A stretch of DNA of 64,000 bases from Lichtheimia corymbifera B2541 (lineage: Eukaryota; Mucoromycota; Mucoromycetes; Mucorales; Lichtheimiaceae), in contig JNEU01000871.1 in NCBI GenBank assembly GCA_000697475.1, positions 1 to 64,000 on the forward strand, given 5' to 3'. Positions 20,714 to 31,140 of the stretch are shown here, piece by piece (the stretch's first letter is position 1; every line of letters begins with the position of its first letter). The notes below the pieces were generated by a model. That model worked only from the letters and a program-made list of their open reading frames with translations, did no database searches and had not been told where the DNA came from. The position numbers and the translations under genes were made by a program.

Positions 20714-23700
20714 TTACAGTCGTTGATGCAATGGTAAAGTTTGAAGATCAAAATCTTGATTTGTATCAGTGGCCACAGCTTGATATCCACCAAATCGTCC
20801 ATTTCCAACAAGCTGATTCCAGATGCGTGACCAAAAGCTGGTGGTGGATGTCTTGATGGGAGTAGCACTGTCAATAGGGGTGAGAGGCTCTTCGATGGCA
20901 ATAGTCGTTGAGGGAGCAGCAAAGTCGACTTGATCTTCTGAAACAAGAGTAGGTTTATGCCAAAACCATTTGAGTAAAAGACTGCTGACAACGACGCTTG
21001 TGGAACTTGCTGCCATGGCCAAGCCAGCAAGCATAGGATGCAAGTGCCAACCGAGCGGCATAAAAACGCCCATCGCAAGCGGAATACCAATCACATTGTA
21101 AATGCAGGCCCACAGCAAATTGATCTTGATTCGTCGGAAAATAGCACGAGACAGGACTAGAGCAGCCACCACGTCCGATAAATCACTGCGCATGAGCACC
21201 ACATCAGCTGCCTCAATCGCCACATCAGTGCCACTGCAAAGTGCAATACCCAAATCAGCAGCTGCCAATGCGGGAGAATCGTTGACGCCATCACCGACCA
21301 TCGCCACCACAGCCTTGGAACGCTTGGATCCGAAAACATTCGAGCTCACCATCTCACGACGTTGCATTTGCTGCACCAGCTGTGTCTTGCCATTGGGTGA
21401 AACGCCAGCATGTACTTCAGTGATGCCCACTTGCTTTGCAATCGATTGTGCTGTCAACTTGTTATCGCCTGTCACCATGGCAGTGTGTAATCCCATCATG
21501 TGCAAAGTTGCCACCACTTGTCGCGACTCCGGTTTGAGAACATCCGCCAAAGCAATATATCCTGCAGCCACACCATCCAATCCAACAGTAATGCATGTGT
21601 GACCTTGCGCCTCCTCAGCCTCGATCGCCCGAGCTTGCTCTGAACTTAATTTCATGCTGTGAAACTCTTCGAGAAATCGCTGATTGCCAATAACAATTCG
21701 ATGTGAAGCACCTCCTTTCATAGCCAAGCTGCGTAAGATTGCTGAATGATCATCCTCATCCTCGGCGATAGCAATGTCGCATTCGATACCAAATCCGGTC
21801 TCGCTTTTGAAGCCTGAGATAGCTGCAAGATTATCCAACAAATCAAGACCGGTAAGATCCTTGCCCTTTTGTACAACAGCACGGCCCACTGGATGTTCGC
21901 TTTGTGTCTCTGCAATGGCGGCAAGTAGCAGTAATTGATCCGACGTCACTTGTGTATCATTCCAGCTCTCGGCACGAGTCACTTGCAGCTTGCCAATAGT
22001 CAAAGTACCAGTCTTATCAAAGACAATCGTGTTGACACGTTGACCATTCTCGAGTACAGCACCACCCTTGAATAATACACCATTCTCAGCGCCAACGCCT
22101 GTGCCAACCATCACCGCTGTTGGAGTAGCCAAGCCAAGAGCACAAGGGCACGCCACAATGATCACGCTGATACACATCTTGAGGCATACGAAAAACCAGC
22201 TGCCATCACCATCATTCTCGATCTCGCTCTGCAACATGGGTGGCATACGATCAATACCCAAAAAGGTCACCAACAAGGACCAAATCACCAAAGTACCCAG
22301 ACCAAGGAGCAATACTGCTGGTACAAAATAGCCTGCCACTACATCTGTGAAGCCTTGGATGGGCGCCTTGCTTACTTGAGCATCCTCAACAAGCTTGACA
22401 ATTTGACTGAGTGCTGTATCAGAGCCGACACGCGTGGCCTTCATCACAAACATGCCAGGACCGTTGACTGTACCACCAATGACCGTGTCACCTTCCTTCT
22501 TGGATACGGCATCCACTTCGCCCGTAACCATGCTCTCATCCACTGTCGAAGCACCCGATGTAACCGTGCCATCTGTTGGAATCTTATCACCAGACACGAT
22601 CTTGAGTAAATCGCCTTGCTGAATAAGCTCTGAAGGAATACGCTTCTCCGATGTAATGTTGCCAGTGTGCTCATCAACCTCAAGCATCAATGCTGTCGAA
22701 GGCGTAAGAGACATCAACTTGGATAATGCTGAAGAAGATTGTCCTTTGGCCATGTTTTCCAATAAACGACCCCCTGAAATGAATGCAATCAACATGGTGG
22801 ATGTATCAAAGAACACCGTGGGTCGATGCGTTGAATGTGCACATAATGATCGAAACATCGAAATGACCGAAAAAGTGAATGCTGCAAGTGTTGAAATCGA
22901 AACAAGTACATCCATTGTGGGTGATCCATGACGTAAGGACTTGTATGCAGATACCAAGAATCGTTTGCCGACACCAAATTGGACAGGGATAGTGAGTGCT
23001 AGTTGAATGACATCCATCAAATAAAGCCCGTCAAAGAATAAAGGAATATCCAAGATCGAATTTCCCCAAGGGAACATGGGCATCACCATGGCAATGAAAA
23101 AGACCGGCACTGCAAAGAGAACGCTGCGTATACAAGCTTGTCGCCATTCTTGAATCTCGCGCACCTTGGACAAGCTATCAAGCTGTGCATTCCGGGTATT
23201 ATCATGGACCAATGCATTAAAACCAAGATCCTCGATCGTCTCAACAATCGTACGCAAACCAAGACGAGTATGATCATATCGAACCACAGCCATTTCAGTC
23301 ATCAAGTTGACAGTGATTGAATGTACACCAGGCACCTTGCTGACACCACGCTCAATGCTATGCACACAGCTTGCACATGTCATTCCAAATACTTGTAGCT
23401 GCACTGTGTCGTCACTCTTTGGCTGAACCACCTTGGCTTCGAATCCAACAACTTCAATCATGTCGGCAATTTTCTGCTCGTCTGTAATCACTGAAGGATC
23501 GTATTCAACAGTGGCCTTTTCAGCAAGCAATGATACTTTGATGGATATGATGCCGGCTTGACTATTGACTGCACGCTCAATACTATTGACACAGGAAGCA
23601 CAAGTCATGCCATGGATTTCTAGTTGAGCGGTTTGAATACTGTCGTATTTGTCATCACCATCAGCCCCACTGCTGCTAGTAGCCACCTGAATCTCAGCCA

Positions 23701-24409
23701 CGCCAGGCTCGTTCTTTTTGCTGCTGCTGCTGTTGTTGTTGGTATTGAGTAATGGGACGTCGAATCCACAATCTTCAATGGCTTCAATAATCGTTTCACG
23801 AGATAGCAATGACGCATCGTGTATCACTGTTGCTTGCTCAGCATCCAAGCTAACATCCACATATTCGGCACCAGCAAGGCCACTCAATACACCAGTGATT
23901 GATTTGACGCATGATTGGCAAGTCATCCCCTTGACAGGAAGTACTGTTGTCGTATTGCTGTTGTCGCTCTGAATCGTCGTTGGCACGTCGAAACCACAAT
24001 CTTCAATGGCTTCAATGATCTTCTCACGAGATAACAATGTTGTATCATGCATAATAGTCGCTTGCTCGTCATCCAAGCTGACATCCACAGACTGAGCACC
24101 TGGAAGATCCACCAATACGCTTGTAATCGACTTTACACATGACTGACAAGTCATCCCCTTGACAGGAAGTACTGTTGTAACGATCGTATCAGGCACTTCA
24201 AATCCACAATCCTCGATAACTTCCACAAGCTGTTCCCGTGTACGTATTGTTGGGTCATAGTGTATGGTAGCTGATTCGTTCTCCAAACTGACTTGTGCCT
24301 TGTGCACTCCTTCGTCGAGATCAAGTGCATTGGTGATTGAACGTACGCAAGAATTACACGTCATGCCCTTGACTGGAAGCACAATGGTGGTGTTGTCATG
24401 TGTCGTCAT
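20714..24409 (-). CDS. CCC2: Copper-transporting P1B-type ATPase (CCC2/ATP7 type)
   Basis: Pumps Cu(I) with ATP, normally into the trans-Golgi for cuproenzymes or out of the cell. One uninterrupted frame of 1,231 residues. Five N-terminal heavy-metal-associated repeats carry GMTC-x-x-C: residues 15-21 (NSC), 85-91 (QSC), 161-167 (QSC), then two with ASC. Yeast Ccc2 has two and human ATP7A six. Repeats 2 and 3 are very alike (both continue VKSIT and end IEDCGFDVP). The core has TGE (VTGEVDAVS), the transmembrane Cu motif CPCALG, the phosphorylation site DKTGTLT, the SEHPVG nucleotide-binding motif and GDGVNDSPALA. The metal-binding histidines and cysteines in these motifs are intact. Chromosomal neighbours give no functional clue. 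The start ATG at 24409 is 14 residues before the first metal motif. Confidence 0.96.
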   Translation of the reverse strand: MTTHDNTTIVLPVKGMTCNSCVRSITNALDLDEGVHKAQVSLENESATIHYDPTIRTREQLVEVIEDCGFEVPDTIVTTVLPVKGMTCQSCVKSITSVLVDLPGAQSVDVSLDDEQATIMHDTTLLSREKIIEAIEDCGFDVPTTIQSDNSNTTTVLPVKGMTCQSCVKSITGVLSGLAGAEYVDVSLDAEQATVIHDASLLSRETIIEAIEDCGFDVPLLNTNNNSSSSKKNEPGVAEIQVATSSSGADGDDKYDSIQTAQLEIHGMTCASCVNSIERAVNSQAGIISIKVSLLAEKATVEYDPSVITDEQKIADMIEVVGFEAKVVQPKSDDTVQLQVFGMTCASCVHSIERGVSKVPGVHSITVNLMTEMAVVRYDHTRLGLRTIVETIEDLGFNALVHDNTRNAQLDSLSKVREIQEWRQACIRSVLFAVPVFFIAMVMPMFPWGNSILDIPLFFDGLYLMDVIQLALTIPVQFGVGKRFLVSAYKSLRHGSPTMDVLVSISTLAAFTFSVISMFRSLCAHSTHRPTVFFDTSTMLIAFISGGRLLENMAKGQSSSALSKLMSLTPSTALMLEVDEHTGNITSEKRIPSELIQQGDLLKIVSGDKIPTDGTVTSGASTVDESMVTGEVDAVSKKEGDTVIGGTVNGPGMFVMKATRVGSDTALSQIVKLVEDAQVSKAPIQGFTDVVAGYFVPAVLLLGLGTLVIWSLLVTFLGIDRMPPMLQSEIENDGDGSWFFVCLKMCISVIIVACPCALGLATPTAVMVGTGVGAENGVLFKGGAVLENGQRVNTIVFDKTGTLTIGKLQVTRAESWNDTQVTSDQLLLLAAIAETQSEHPVGRAVVQKGKDLTGLDLLDNLAAISGFKSETGFGIECDIAIAEDEDDHSAILRSLAMKGGASHRIVIGNQRFLEEFHSMKLSSEQARAIEAEEAQGHTCITVGLDGVAAGYIALADVLKPESRQVVATLHMMGLHTAMVTGDNKLTAQSIAKQVGITEVHAGVSPNGKTQLVQQMQRREMVSSNVFGSKRSKAVVAMVGDGVNDSPALAAADLGIALCSGTDVAIEAADVVLMRSDLSDVVAALVLSRAIFRRIKINLLWACIYNVIGIPLAMGVFMPLGWHLHPMLAGLAMAASSTSVVVSSLLLKWFWHKPTLVSEDQVDFAAPSTTIAIEEPLTPIDSATPIKTSTTSFWSRIWNQLVGNGRFGGYQAVATDTNQDFDLQTLPLHQRL

Positions 24410-26121
24410 GTGTCGTCGTTCTTCGTCTCCTTTTGACGAGCCAATGTTGCACTGCTGATTGATAAAGGGGGGAAGGTGAATGAGAAAAAGAGGAACGAAA
24501 ATGCCAATAGCAAATCAGGCAGAAAAGACGTTCGCCCCAAGTACAAGGAGAAACGAGGAGAAAAAAAGAATCAGGTGAATGTCTTGTTGTTGCTACACAC
24601 ACATTCGAACTAACCTTGTACAACACCGAGAGGAAGAGCCGAGTCGGTACTAATTCTTCCGTGCGGATTATCGGCCTCAAAGTCATCCCGACCGTTGCTG
24701 TTGATGTCTCTATCTTCTGTTTATGGGCAAAAAACGAACCGCGGCGAATTGTTCTAGTCGATAGTACCTCTTTATGCCATTTATTGATATCAACACGTAC
24801 ATGTAATAAAAGAGAACAAGCATCGAGTACGTATTACTAGTTCCCATAGATGAAGACTTCTTTATCTGATCAAGTGAAACGGACATTGAGCGTTTTGTTT
24901 CGATTTTATTCCCGGTGTTAAATGAAACTCTATCTGATCATCAACAAAGGAAGTTAGTCGATAGATGGCTCCAAACAAATACCTATTGCGAGACTTTTGC
25001 TCTCCTATCATTTGTCCCAATAAACATGCACCATCCATACATTAAGGAGGGAGGTAAAAGTAAGAGATAGCTTTTTGCATGATGGAACAATTGGTCCTTA
25101 CATTTTTACACGCGGTCAAAAGTTTTCTCGGACTCACGAGCCATGTTTACCAATTGGTGACACAATGATCGCGATGCTCCTTGCTGCTATCCTTTGATCG
25201 TACATCCTGATTCAAGCATCTATAGGGGTGTTGCCATGGGATAGATGAAGTTTATCGTGGGCTGGGGTTACTATATCAACGTGCTGTTATTATTCATGTG
25301 TCCTTCCTTTCCCCCTTTTTTTTTGTCAAAACCTGATAATAAGCTCATGCTGCTTGCTCATCAGATGATCATCGTCAAGCATTACTATACATGGAAGGAT
25401 GATACCGAATGACCATAAATGTCTACATTATATTTATCTTGCATGCATTCACATAATAATGACAACGGCGGGGGTAAATATCCATTGCTTCTTGATCACT
25501 TCTTCGTTGGCAAAGGTATCGACCATGATAGAAAAGAAAGATATACAACGTTGTTTTTCTTTTGAGTGACAAAGATGGAAAATTGGGACCTGAGGGTCGT
25601 AGTGCTGATAGACAATGAGATCCGCATTATATATAAAAACACTCCTTTTGCTACATATAACGCTGATGCGATTATATTTATTTCTACATCATGATGATGA
25701 GTCTTTATCTGACAATGTGCAAATGCGATGGATGATTGCAGAAGAGTGGTATCTTTATATAAGACAAAGAAATGGTGGCTATATCGCTTCATTATCTAAG
25801 CACCAATGAATATATGTATGGCTGATGGTACATTGTATGATTCCCTGATGAAGAGCACTGCTTCCAGAAATGGCATTGTGGCTGGGATCAAGTGTGTTGG
25901 TTGCATAGCTGTGATATGACTTGCATGAATGATGCCAGACGCAACTGTCCAAAGTTGATGCGATAATATGCTGATTGTTGATTCATGTATGGAAAACAGC
26001 ATGATGCATGTGGATGTATGAGCGAGCACTGTCAAAGGACCAGAGGACGACCAAGGATAAGAGAGGGGATGCGATTTGCTGGGATCCGCACAGCACGTTA
26101 CATATCTCTCTTTCACATGTG
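24410..26121. other. Divergent promoter region, copper ATPase / SNF2 gene
   Basis: About 1.7 kb between two divergent starts. A TTTGCTC heptamer at 24996-25002 resembles the core of yeast copper-regulator sites, but one heptamer is weak evidence. Open stretches in this interval (for example 25496-25792) have no recognisable domain. Confidence 0.35.
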
Positions 26122-28995
26122 ATGACTGACAACAATGCCTCAAAGAAAAGGAAGCACGCGAGCAACGACGAATCAGCACATTGGCTATATGATGACACTC
26201 CACCACCGTTGACAATCCTGAACGACCTTGATTACGGTACAGAGCTTCTGCCAATGCCACCATCCTCACAGCAACATTCGTCTTTCAACCTATTTCCCAC
26301 TTCGCGCGAAACCGCTCTATTCGCAATCTCACGACGACGACGACAGCAACGCGACCGTTTCAATGCTCAGGATCGAGAACACATGACGAATGCCTTTAAA
26401 CAGGACACCACGATCGCCGATCGCTTGATCGTACCAAAGATCCACCCGTTATTGGCAGCCAAACTGAAGCGACACCAGGTATGCATTATCGATCACGTGA
26501 GATGAACGAGTTGTTGATGATGATGATGATGTTATGAGTAGATTGATGGCGTTACGTTCATGTGGAAACAGCTTGTTGGATATATGCATGGATGCATTCT
26601 TGCACACACAATGGGTCTTGGTGAGTACAGAGTGATCTACAAAGCCATTTCGGTCATGTCATCTAATCATTATGCATAGGCAAAACATTGCAAACGATTA
26701 CATTCATTACTTTGCTATGCACCGAGATTGCGAAAAAAAATCCAGTCGTGCCCCGTTACATGATGGTAAGCTTTGCATTGTAACGGTGTTCCAGCCATGT
26801 TGTTGATGCATCTATTTACTATTAGTCGAACCGGATATTGGTCCTAGCTCCGTTGACAACCATCAGCAATTGGATGAATGAATTTGACAAGTGGATACCG
26901 CAAGAATTAGTACAGGTGGTTGGACACACGTACAACTTTGCAGGTGAGAATGGTTATTCATGGATGGGGAGAACTTGGATTGACCATGATATATATTATT
27001 AGATGTTGTGTCTAGCTCAAGCAGTTATGCCAAGAGAGCTCAGTATTTGAAAGATTGGTACCTAGGAGGCGGTGTACTTTTCATGAGCTATGAGCAATAT
27101 CGCATTCTATTGACAAAAGACTCGCCGCATCAAGATGAAATGAAAAGATACCTTCAAGATCCAGGTCCTTCACTCTTAGTCGCGGATGAGGGTCACAGGC
27201 TCAAGAGCAACACTTCCGTATTGGCGCTTACGGTTAGCAAAATCCGCACACCAGCTCGTATATGTCTCACAGGCTCCCCCGTGCAAAACAATCTGGATGA
27301 GTTTTATTGCCTGGTCAACATCGTCGCTCCTTCACTGCTTCCTGACACACAATCGTTTATCATGTTCTATCGCAAGCCTATTGAGAACATCTTTGCCGAG
27401 TCAAGTCCATCAGATATATACCTTGCCAAGAAGCAATTGCTCAAGCTCAAATTGTTGACCAGTGATATCCTTCAACGGTAGGTTGAGATGATTTGGTCTT
27501 GGTCATCTGAAATGAGGCATTAACCTTTTTCTATATAGCCGAGGACCAGAATATTTGGATAATGATCTGCCAGCAAAGAACGAATACTACATTGCATGTC
27601 GAATGACTGAAGACCAGTTCACGGGATATTTGATTTTACTCGACCATTTCAGAACAACAGGCGAAAGTATCCTGATTAGCCATGTTGCATTACGAGCATT
27701 ATGCAACCATCCAGCGATTCTAAGAAAGGTATGTTATTGGTATCCCTGTGGTCTATGTATATTAATCCAATTCATATAATCAGATATTGGTTGATCGAAA
27801 TGCGCGCTCGGGAATCTCATCACAACCACCAACGGAAGCTGGGGACATGGATGCAATCGTGGAAGATGAACTCACCGCATTCTCCGACCTTGCGAGCAAG
27901 ATGCTGTTGGAATGTCTTTCAAATTACTTTGCTCGTATTTCTGGTATGTCAACTCAACACGAGATTCGATCCACACCTCCTTACACAAAAAGTATAGACA
28001 TTGAAGATCCACATCATTCAAGCAAAGTGATGGCTATCATGGAAATTGCGAAAGGTTGCAAAAGGCTTGGTGAAAAGCTTATCATCGTTTCACATAGCAT
28101 TTTGTGCCTGGGTAAGTGTTTCCATTCATATCTACAATAAGGCGTTTACTGATTCTATGTATATGCCGCTAGATTTTTTGGAGAAGTTACTTGGATCAAG
28201 AACCTATCAGATCAGCCGCATTGATGGAACAATACCACAACCGGCAAGTATTGAATTCATTAGAAAAACCATACCACCAATCTAACTCTTGCATTATAGC
28301 AACGTCAAGATATAATCGACAATTTCAATGATTCCCCCAATAAGGATATTATGCTATTGTCAGCTCGGGTAAGTTACAATGTCTTTTATTGGAAGAAAGC
28401 TCTTAATCGCTAATGATTTTCATTACAGGCGGGTTCGCTTGGTGTCAATATCACGGGGGCTAGTAGAATCATCTTATGCGACTCTGACTGGAACCCTGTA
28501 CATGATGAGCAATCGATTGGACGTATCTATCGATATGGACAAGTCAAACCTGTGTTTGTGTATCGTCTATTCCAGTATTCAACAATCGAGGATGTGCTTA
28601 TGAGCAGAAAGCTTCACAAACGAGGATTAGCAAGGTAGAATCTCTTTATTATGTGCTATACCATCACGGGTGATGACATTAACATTTCTTATAGTCGAGT
28701 TGTGGACAATCGCTACTTTAAACGACAAGATATGAAGGATATTCAAAAGTATTATGCGAACCCTGTGGAAAAGGAGGACGTCCCGGAAGAATGTGATGAC
28801 CCAGTCCTTAACGATTTGATCAAAGCGGAGCCAAGAGCATTGATTTCTATTCATCGCCCACGGGAGGTCGAGGATGAAGAAGTTATCCATGAGCATGAAT
28901 TATCACCAGAGGATGTGAAAAAGGCAAAGGAGGAAGCATTAGGAATGAAAAAGGCGTACATCTCGGATCATTTCCCGCTAGTTGCATCCTTGTAA
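26122..28995 (+). CDS. SNF2-family ATPase, ATRX/ARIP4 (RAD54-like) clade
   Basis: Double-stranded-DNA translocase, likely nuclear, acting in chromatin remodelling or recombination. Eleven exons: 26122-26478, 26542-26620, 26680-26765, 26826-26943, 27003-27477, 27539-27728, 27784-28111, 28173-28243, 28300-28368, 28429-28634, 28695-28995 (759 residues). Helicase motifs in order: Walker A in AHTMGLGKT; ILVLAPLTTISNW; motif II as DEGH (VADEGHRLKS); LTGSPVQNNLDEF; QRRGPEYL, an RRG feature seen in ATRX/ARIP4; RIDGTIPQPQR; LLSARAGSLGVNITGA; and SIGRIYRYGQVKPV followed by RVVDN. The last two are closest to ATRX/ARIP4. There is no separate zinc-finger domain, so it is shorter than ATRX. The intron 28244-28299 uses a GC donor (CCG|GCAAGT). 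ATGs upstream (26008) are in frame, but MTDNNASKKRKH at 26122 is a more plausible start. Confidence 0.9.
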
Positions 28996-29244
28996 ATAGC
29001 TGTATTATTGTAAATATATCAAATATCAAGCCTATACCTAAGAGTGTAAAGCATGGTTGAGCGGGGTCCTTGTTGTGAAGGGAATAGCGTGTCCTAAAAG
29101 CATATTGTTGTAAGAACCCATATGCGGCTGGATTGACAACAAGGTTGAGTTACACTGAGACCACAAAAAAAGTAGTGCGATTGCTGCGGGAGCTGAGCTG
29201 AGCACACACGCTTATAGAACACCACCACTTTTTCCACAAACACA

Positions 29245-30000
29245 ATGGCAACCATCGAAGTGAAATGGCAAGGTCGACGCTTCAACGTTGAGTTTGATGA
29301 CAGCGAACTCGAAACAGCTACTGTGCATGACTTGAAAGACAAGTGTCAAAAGATCACCAACATTGAGCCTGCTCGCATGAAGCTGCTGGCTTATGGAGGT
29401 AAATAGTATAACAACACCAAGTGGATATTTAATAACATGCTAACTCTTGGATACTACTACTACAACTATAGCCGTTATGAAGAATGATTCTCTTTCGCTC
29501 AACACCTATGGTATTCGCAGTGGATCCAAGGTTATTCTTATGGCAACACCCGCTGCGGATACTGCCAATGTGGATGTAAGAGACAATGAACGATGGACAC
29601 GTGGAAAGAGAGCACCTTTTTTGATGACGCATTCTATCTTTTATAGTCAACTTCTGCCAAGAGCCAAGAGGATCAAGTGTTGTCAAGGATACAAGCGGCC
29701 ATATCTAAGCTTACTGAAGAGATTGTACCTGACATTGATGCCTATGAACAACGTGTCAAGGAGTACATGTCTGCTGGAGGAGCAAGTGATGCCAAGGATC
29801 CCAAGCAACAGAGAAAACTCGTTGATTACGGCACATGGTTGAATGAGCAACTGATGCACATCCTATTTGATTTTGATGGCATTCTATGTGATTCATCCTT
29901 TGAAAAAGCACGTCAGCAGCGCAAGAGTGGTGTTCATCAATGTCAAGCATTATTAGAAAGAGTAGATAACATCAAAGCGCTCATCAAGAGCCATTTATAA
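29245..30000 (+). CDS. BAG-family Hsp70 cochaperone (BAG1-like)
   Basis: Nucleotide-exchange factor that opens the Hsp70 ATPase domain. Three exons: 29245-29398, 29472-29575, 29647-30000 (203 residues). Residues 1-80 form a ubiquitin-like domain (EVKWQGRRFNVEFDDSELET, then LKLLAYG-like KLLAYG, and GIRSGSKVILMATP). Residues 95-203 are helical and fit a BAG domain: ISKLTEEIVPDIDAYEQRVK, then YGTWLNEQLMHILFDFDGI, ending ALLERVDNIKALIKSHL. The ubiquitin-like plus BAG order is the animal BAG1 layout. S. cerevisiae Snl1 instead has a membrane anchor. It ends 72 bases before the end of a minus-strand gene. Confidence 0.88.
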
Positions 30001-30072
30001 TAAACATGAAAAGAATGTGAATAGATAGAAAGGAAAAAACAACATGTAAAAGAGACTACTACAACTATTACT

Positions 30073-30597
30073 TTACGGGAACAAAGCAAAATCCTCCTCA
30101 GAGGATGGTGGTGGTGTGCTATCAACGTCGAAACTAGCATCATCAAATGAAAAATCCGCAAAACCGGCAAACTCGGCAAAAACATCATCATCATCAGCGA
30201 CAGGGTTTTGGAAGAAAAGTTTGTCATCATCATCATCATGGTCGTCATCGTTTGTAGGTGGTGGAGAAGGTGGCAATGATACCAAGTCATCAAGAGTGGG
30301 GAAAAGTTGAGCCTGGTTGTGTTGCCTGGATACCTTTTTGGTAGTTGGCTTAGTTTTGATTGGCGAGGAGTTGGTATGACGACGTTGGTAAGGTTCGTAA
30401 CGTTGATGACGAGCAGACCCACGGTTGATGCGGTCGTTGTTATTGTTGTTGGTGATGGGAGTGTTATGTAGGCGAGAAGAGTTGGAAGAGGGAGAACCGA
30501 AAAGAGGGGCGTCCGAGAGAATAGGTCCGTTTAGTGTGTGATCAAAGCATTGGCGGTGGTTGTTTAAAGAGGCGGGATCCCGTGATGGATTACTCAT
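30073..30597 (-). CDS. Acidic low-complexity protein of unknown function
   Basis: The first ATG (30597) gives 174 residues. The frame stays open upstream to 30843 but has no other ATG, so a spliced first exon is possible. The middle is Asn-rich, then basic (NSSPIKTKPTTKKVSRQ). The C-terminus is strongly acidic with aromatic residues (DDDDKLFF, DDDDVFAEFAGFADFSFDD, EEDFALFP), a composition seen in activation domains and short linear interaction motifs. No domain is recognised. It is divergent from the KAT14-like gene, sharing about 540 bases of upstream sequence. Confidence 0.6.
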   Translation of the reverse strand: MSNPSRDPASLNNHRQCFDHTLNGPILSDAPLFGSPSSNSSRLHNTPITNNNNNDRINRGSARHQRYEPYQRRHTNSSPIKTKPTTKKVSRQHNQAQLFPTLDDLVSLPPSPPPTNDDDHDDDDDKLFFQNPVADDDDVFAEFAGFADFSFDDASFDVDSTPPPSSEEDFALFP

Positions 30598-31140
30598 GGT
30601 GGTTTCTCCGGGCTGTCCAGACAAAAACACGACTTGGTCGTTGCTTCTTGCATCCACGGTTTGTCCTTGGGTTTGGTGGCAATAGCCGCTGCTGGGCTCC
30701 AGGTAGGGAAAGAGGTTTGATACGCAAAAGTTGTGTTCATCATTACTGATATGGAAAGAAGTAGAGGGGAGAAGTGCCCTTTGGGGAGGAATGGTTGGTG
30801 TGGGGTTTTTAAAAAGCAAGTAGTCTTGTACTAGAACACACAAGCAATATACAACTCTATCACTTGTGCGAGAAGAGTGGTAATGGAGTAGTAGTAGTAG
30901 CCTTGGTTAAAAAGTGCCTCAGGTGATAGAAAGGCAACAAAAGAAACGACAAAAAGTCAATGGCTATTTGCCTTGAAGATATAAGAAAAAGGACAAAAAA
31001 GAAGGAAGCGAGGATTCTTTCCAATTCACCTCAGCTATATAGGAAATTGACCGATAAAGTAACACAAAAGCACAGCCACATCCCTGTACATCATGTAACT
31101 CCCCGGCCCGGGATCATTCTCTTCACTCTCCTTTGTGCAC
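30598..31140. promoter_or_regulatory. Shared divergent promoter, acidic protein / KAT14
   Basis: 543 bases between two divergent ATGs, with the first 240 open in the acidic-protein frame and so possibly transcribed leader. No specific factor site is claimed. Confidence 0.35.

Noticed and set aside
21102..21602. 166-codon plus-strand open frame
   Set aside because: Antisense shadow of the copper ATPase catalytic region.
25496..25809. Overlapping 98- and 64-codon frames on opposite strands
   Set aside because: No motif, no splice context, AT-rich promoter region between two divergent genes.
28250..28299. GT donor at GTATTG in the SNF2 gene as the alternative to GC
   Set aside because: It puts the next exon out of frame and reaches a stop soon after, destroying a conserved helicase motif.
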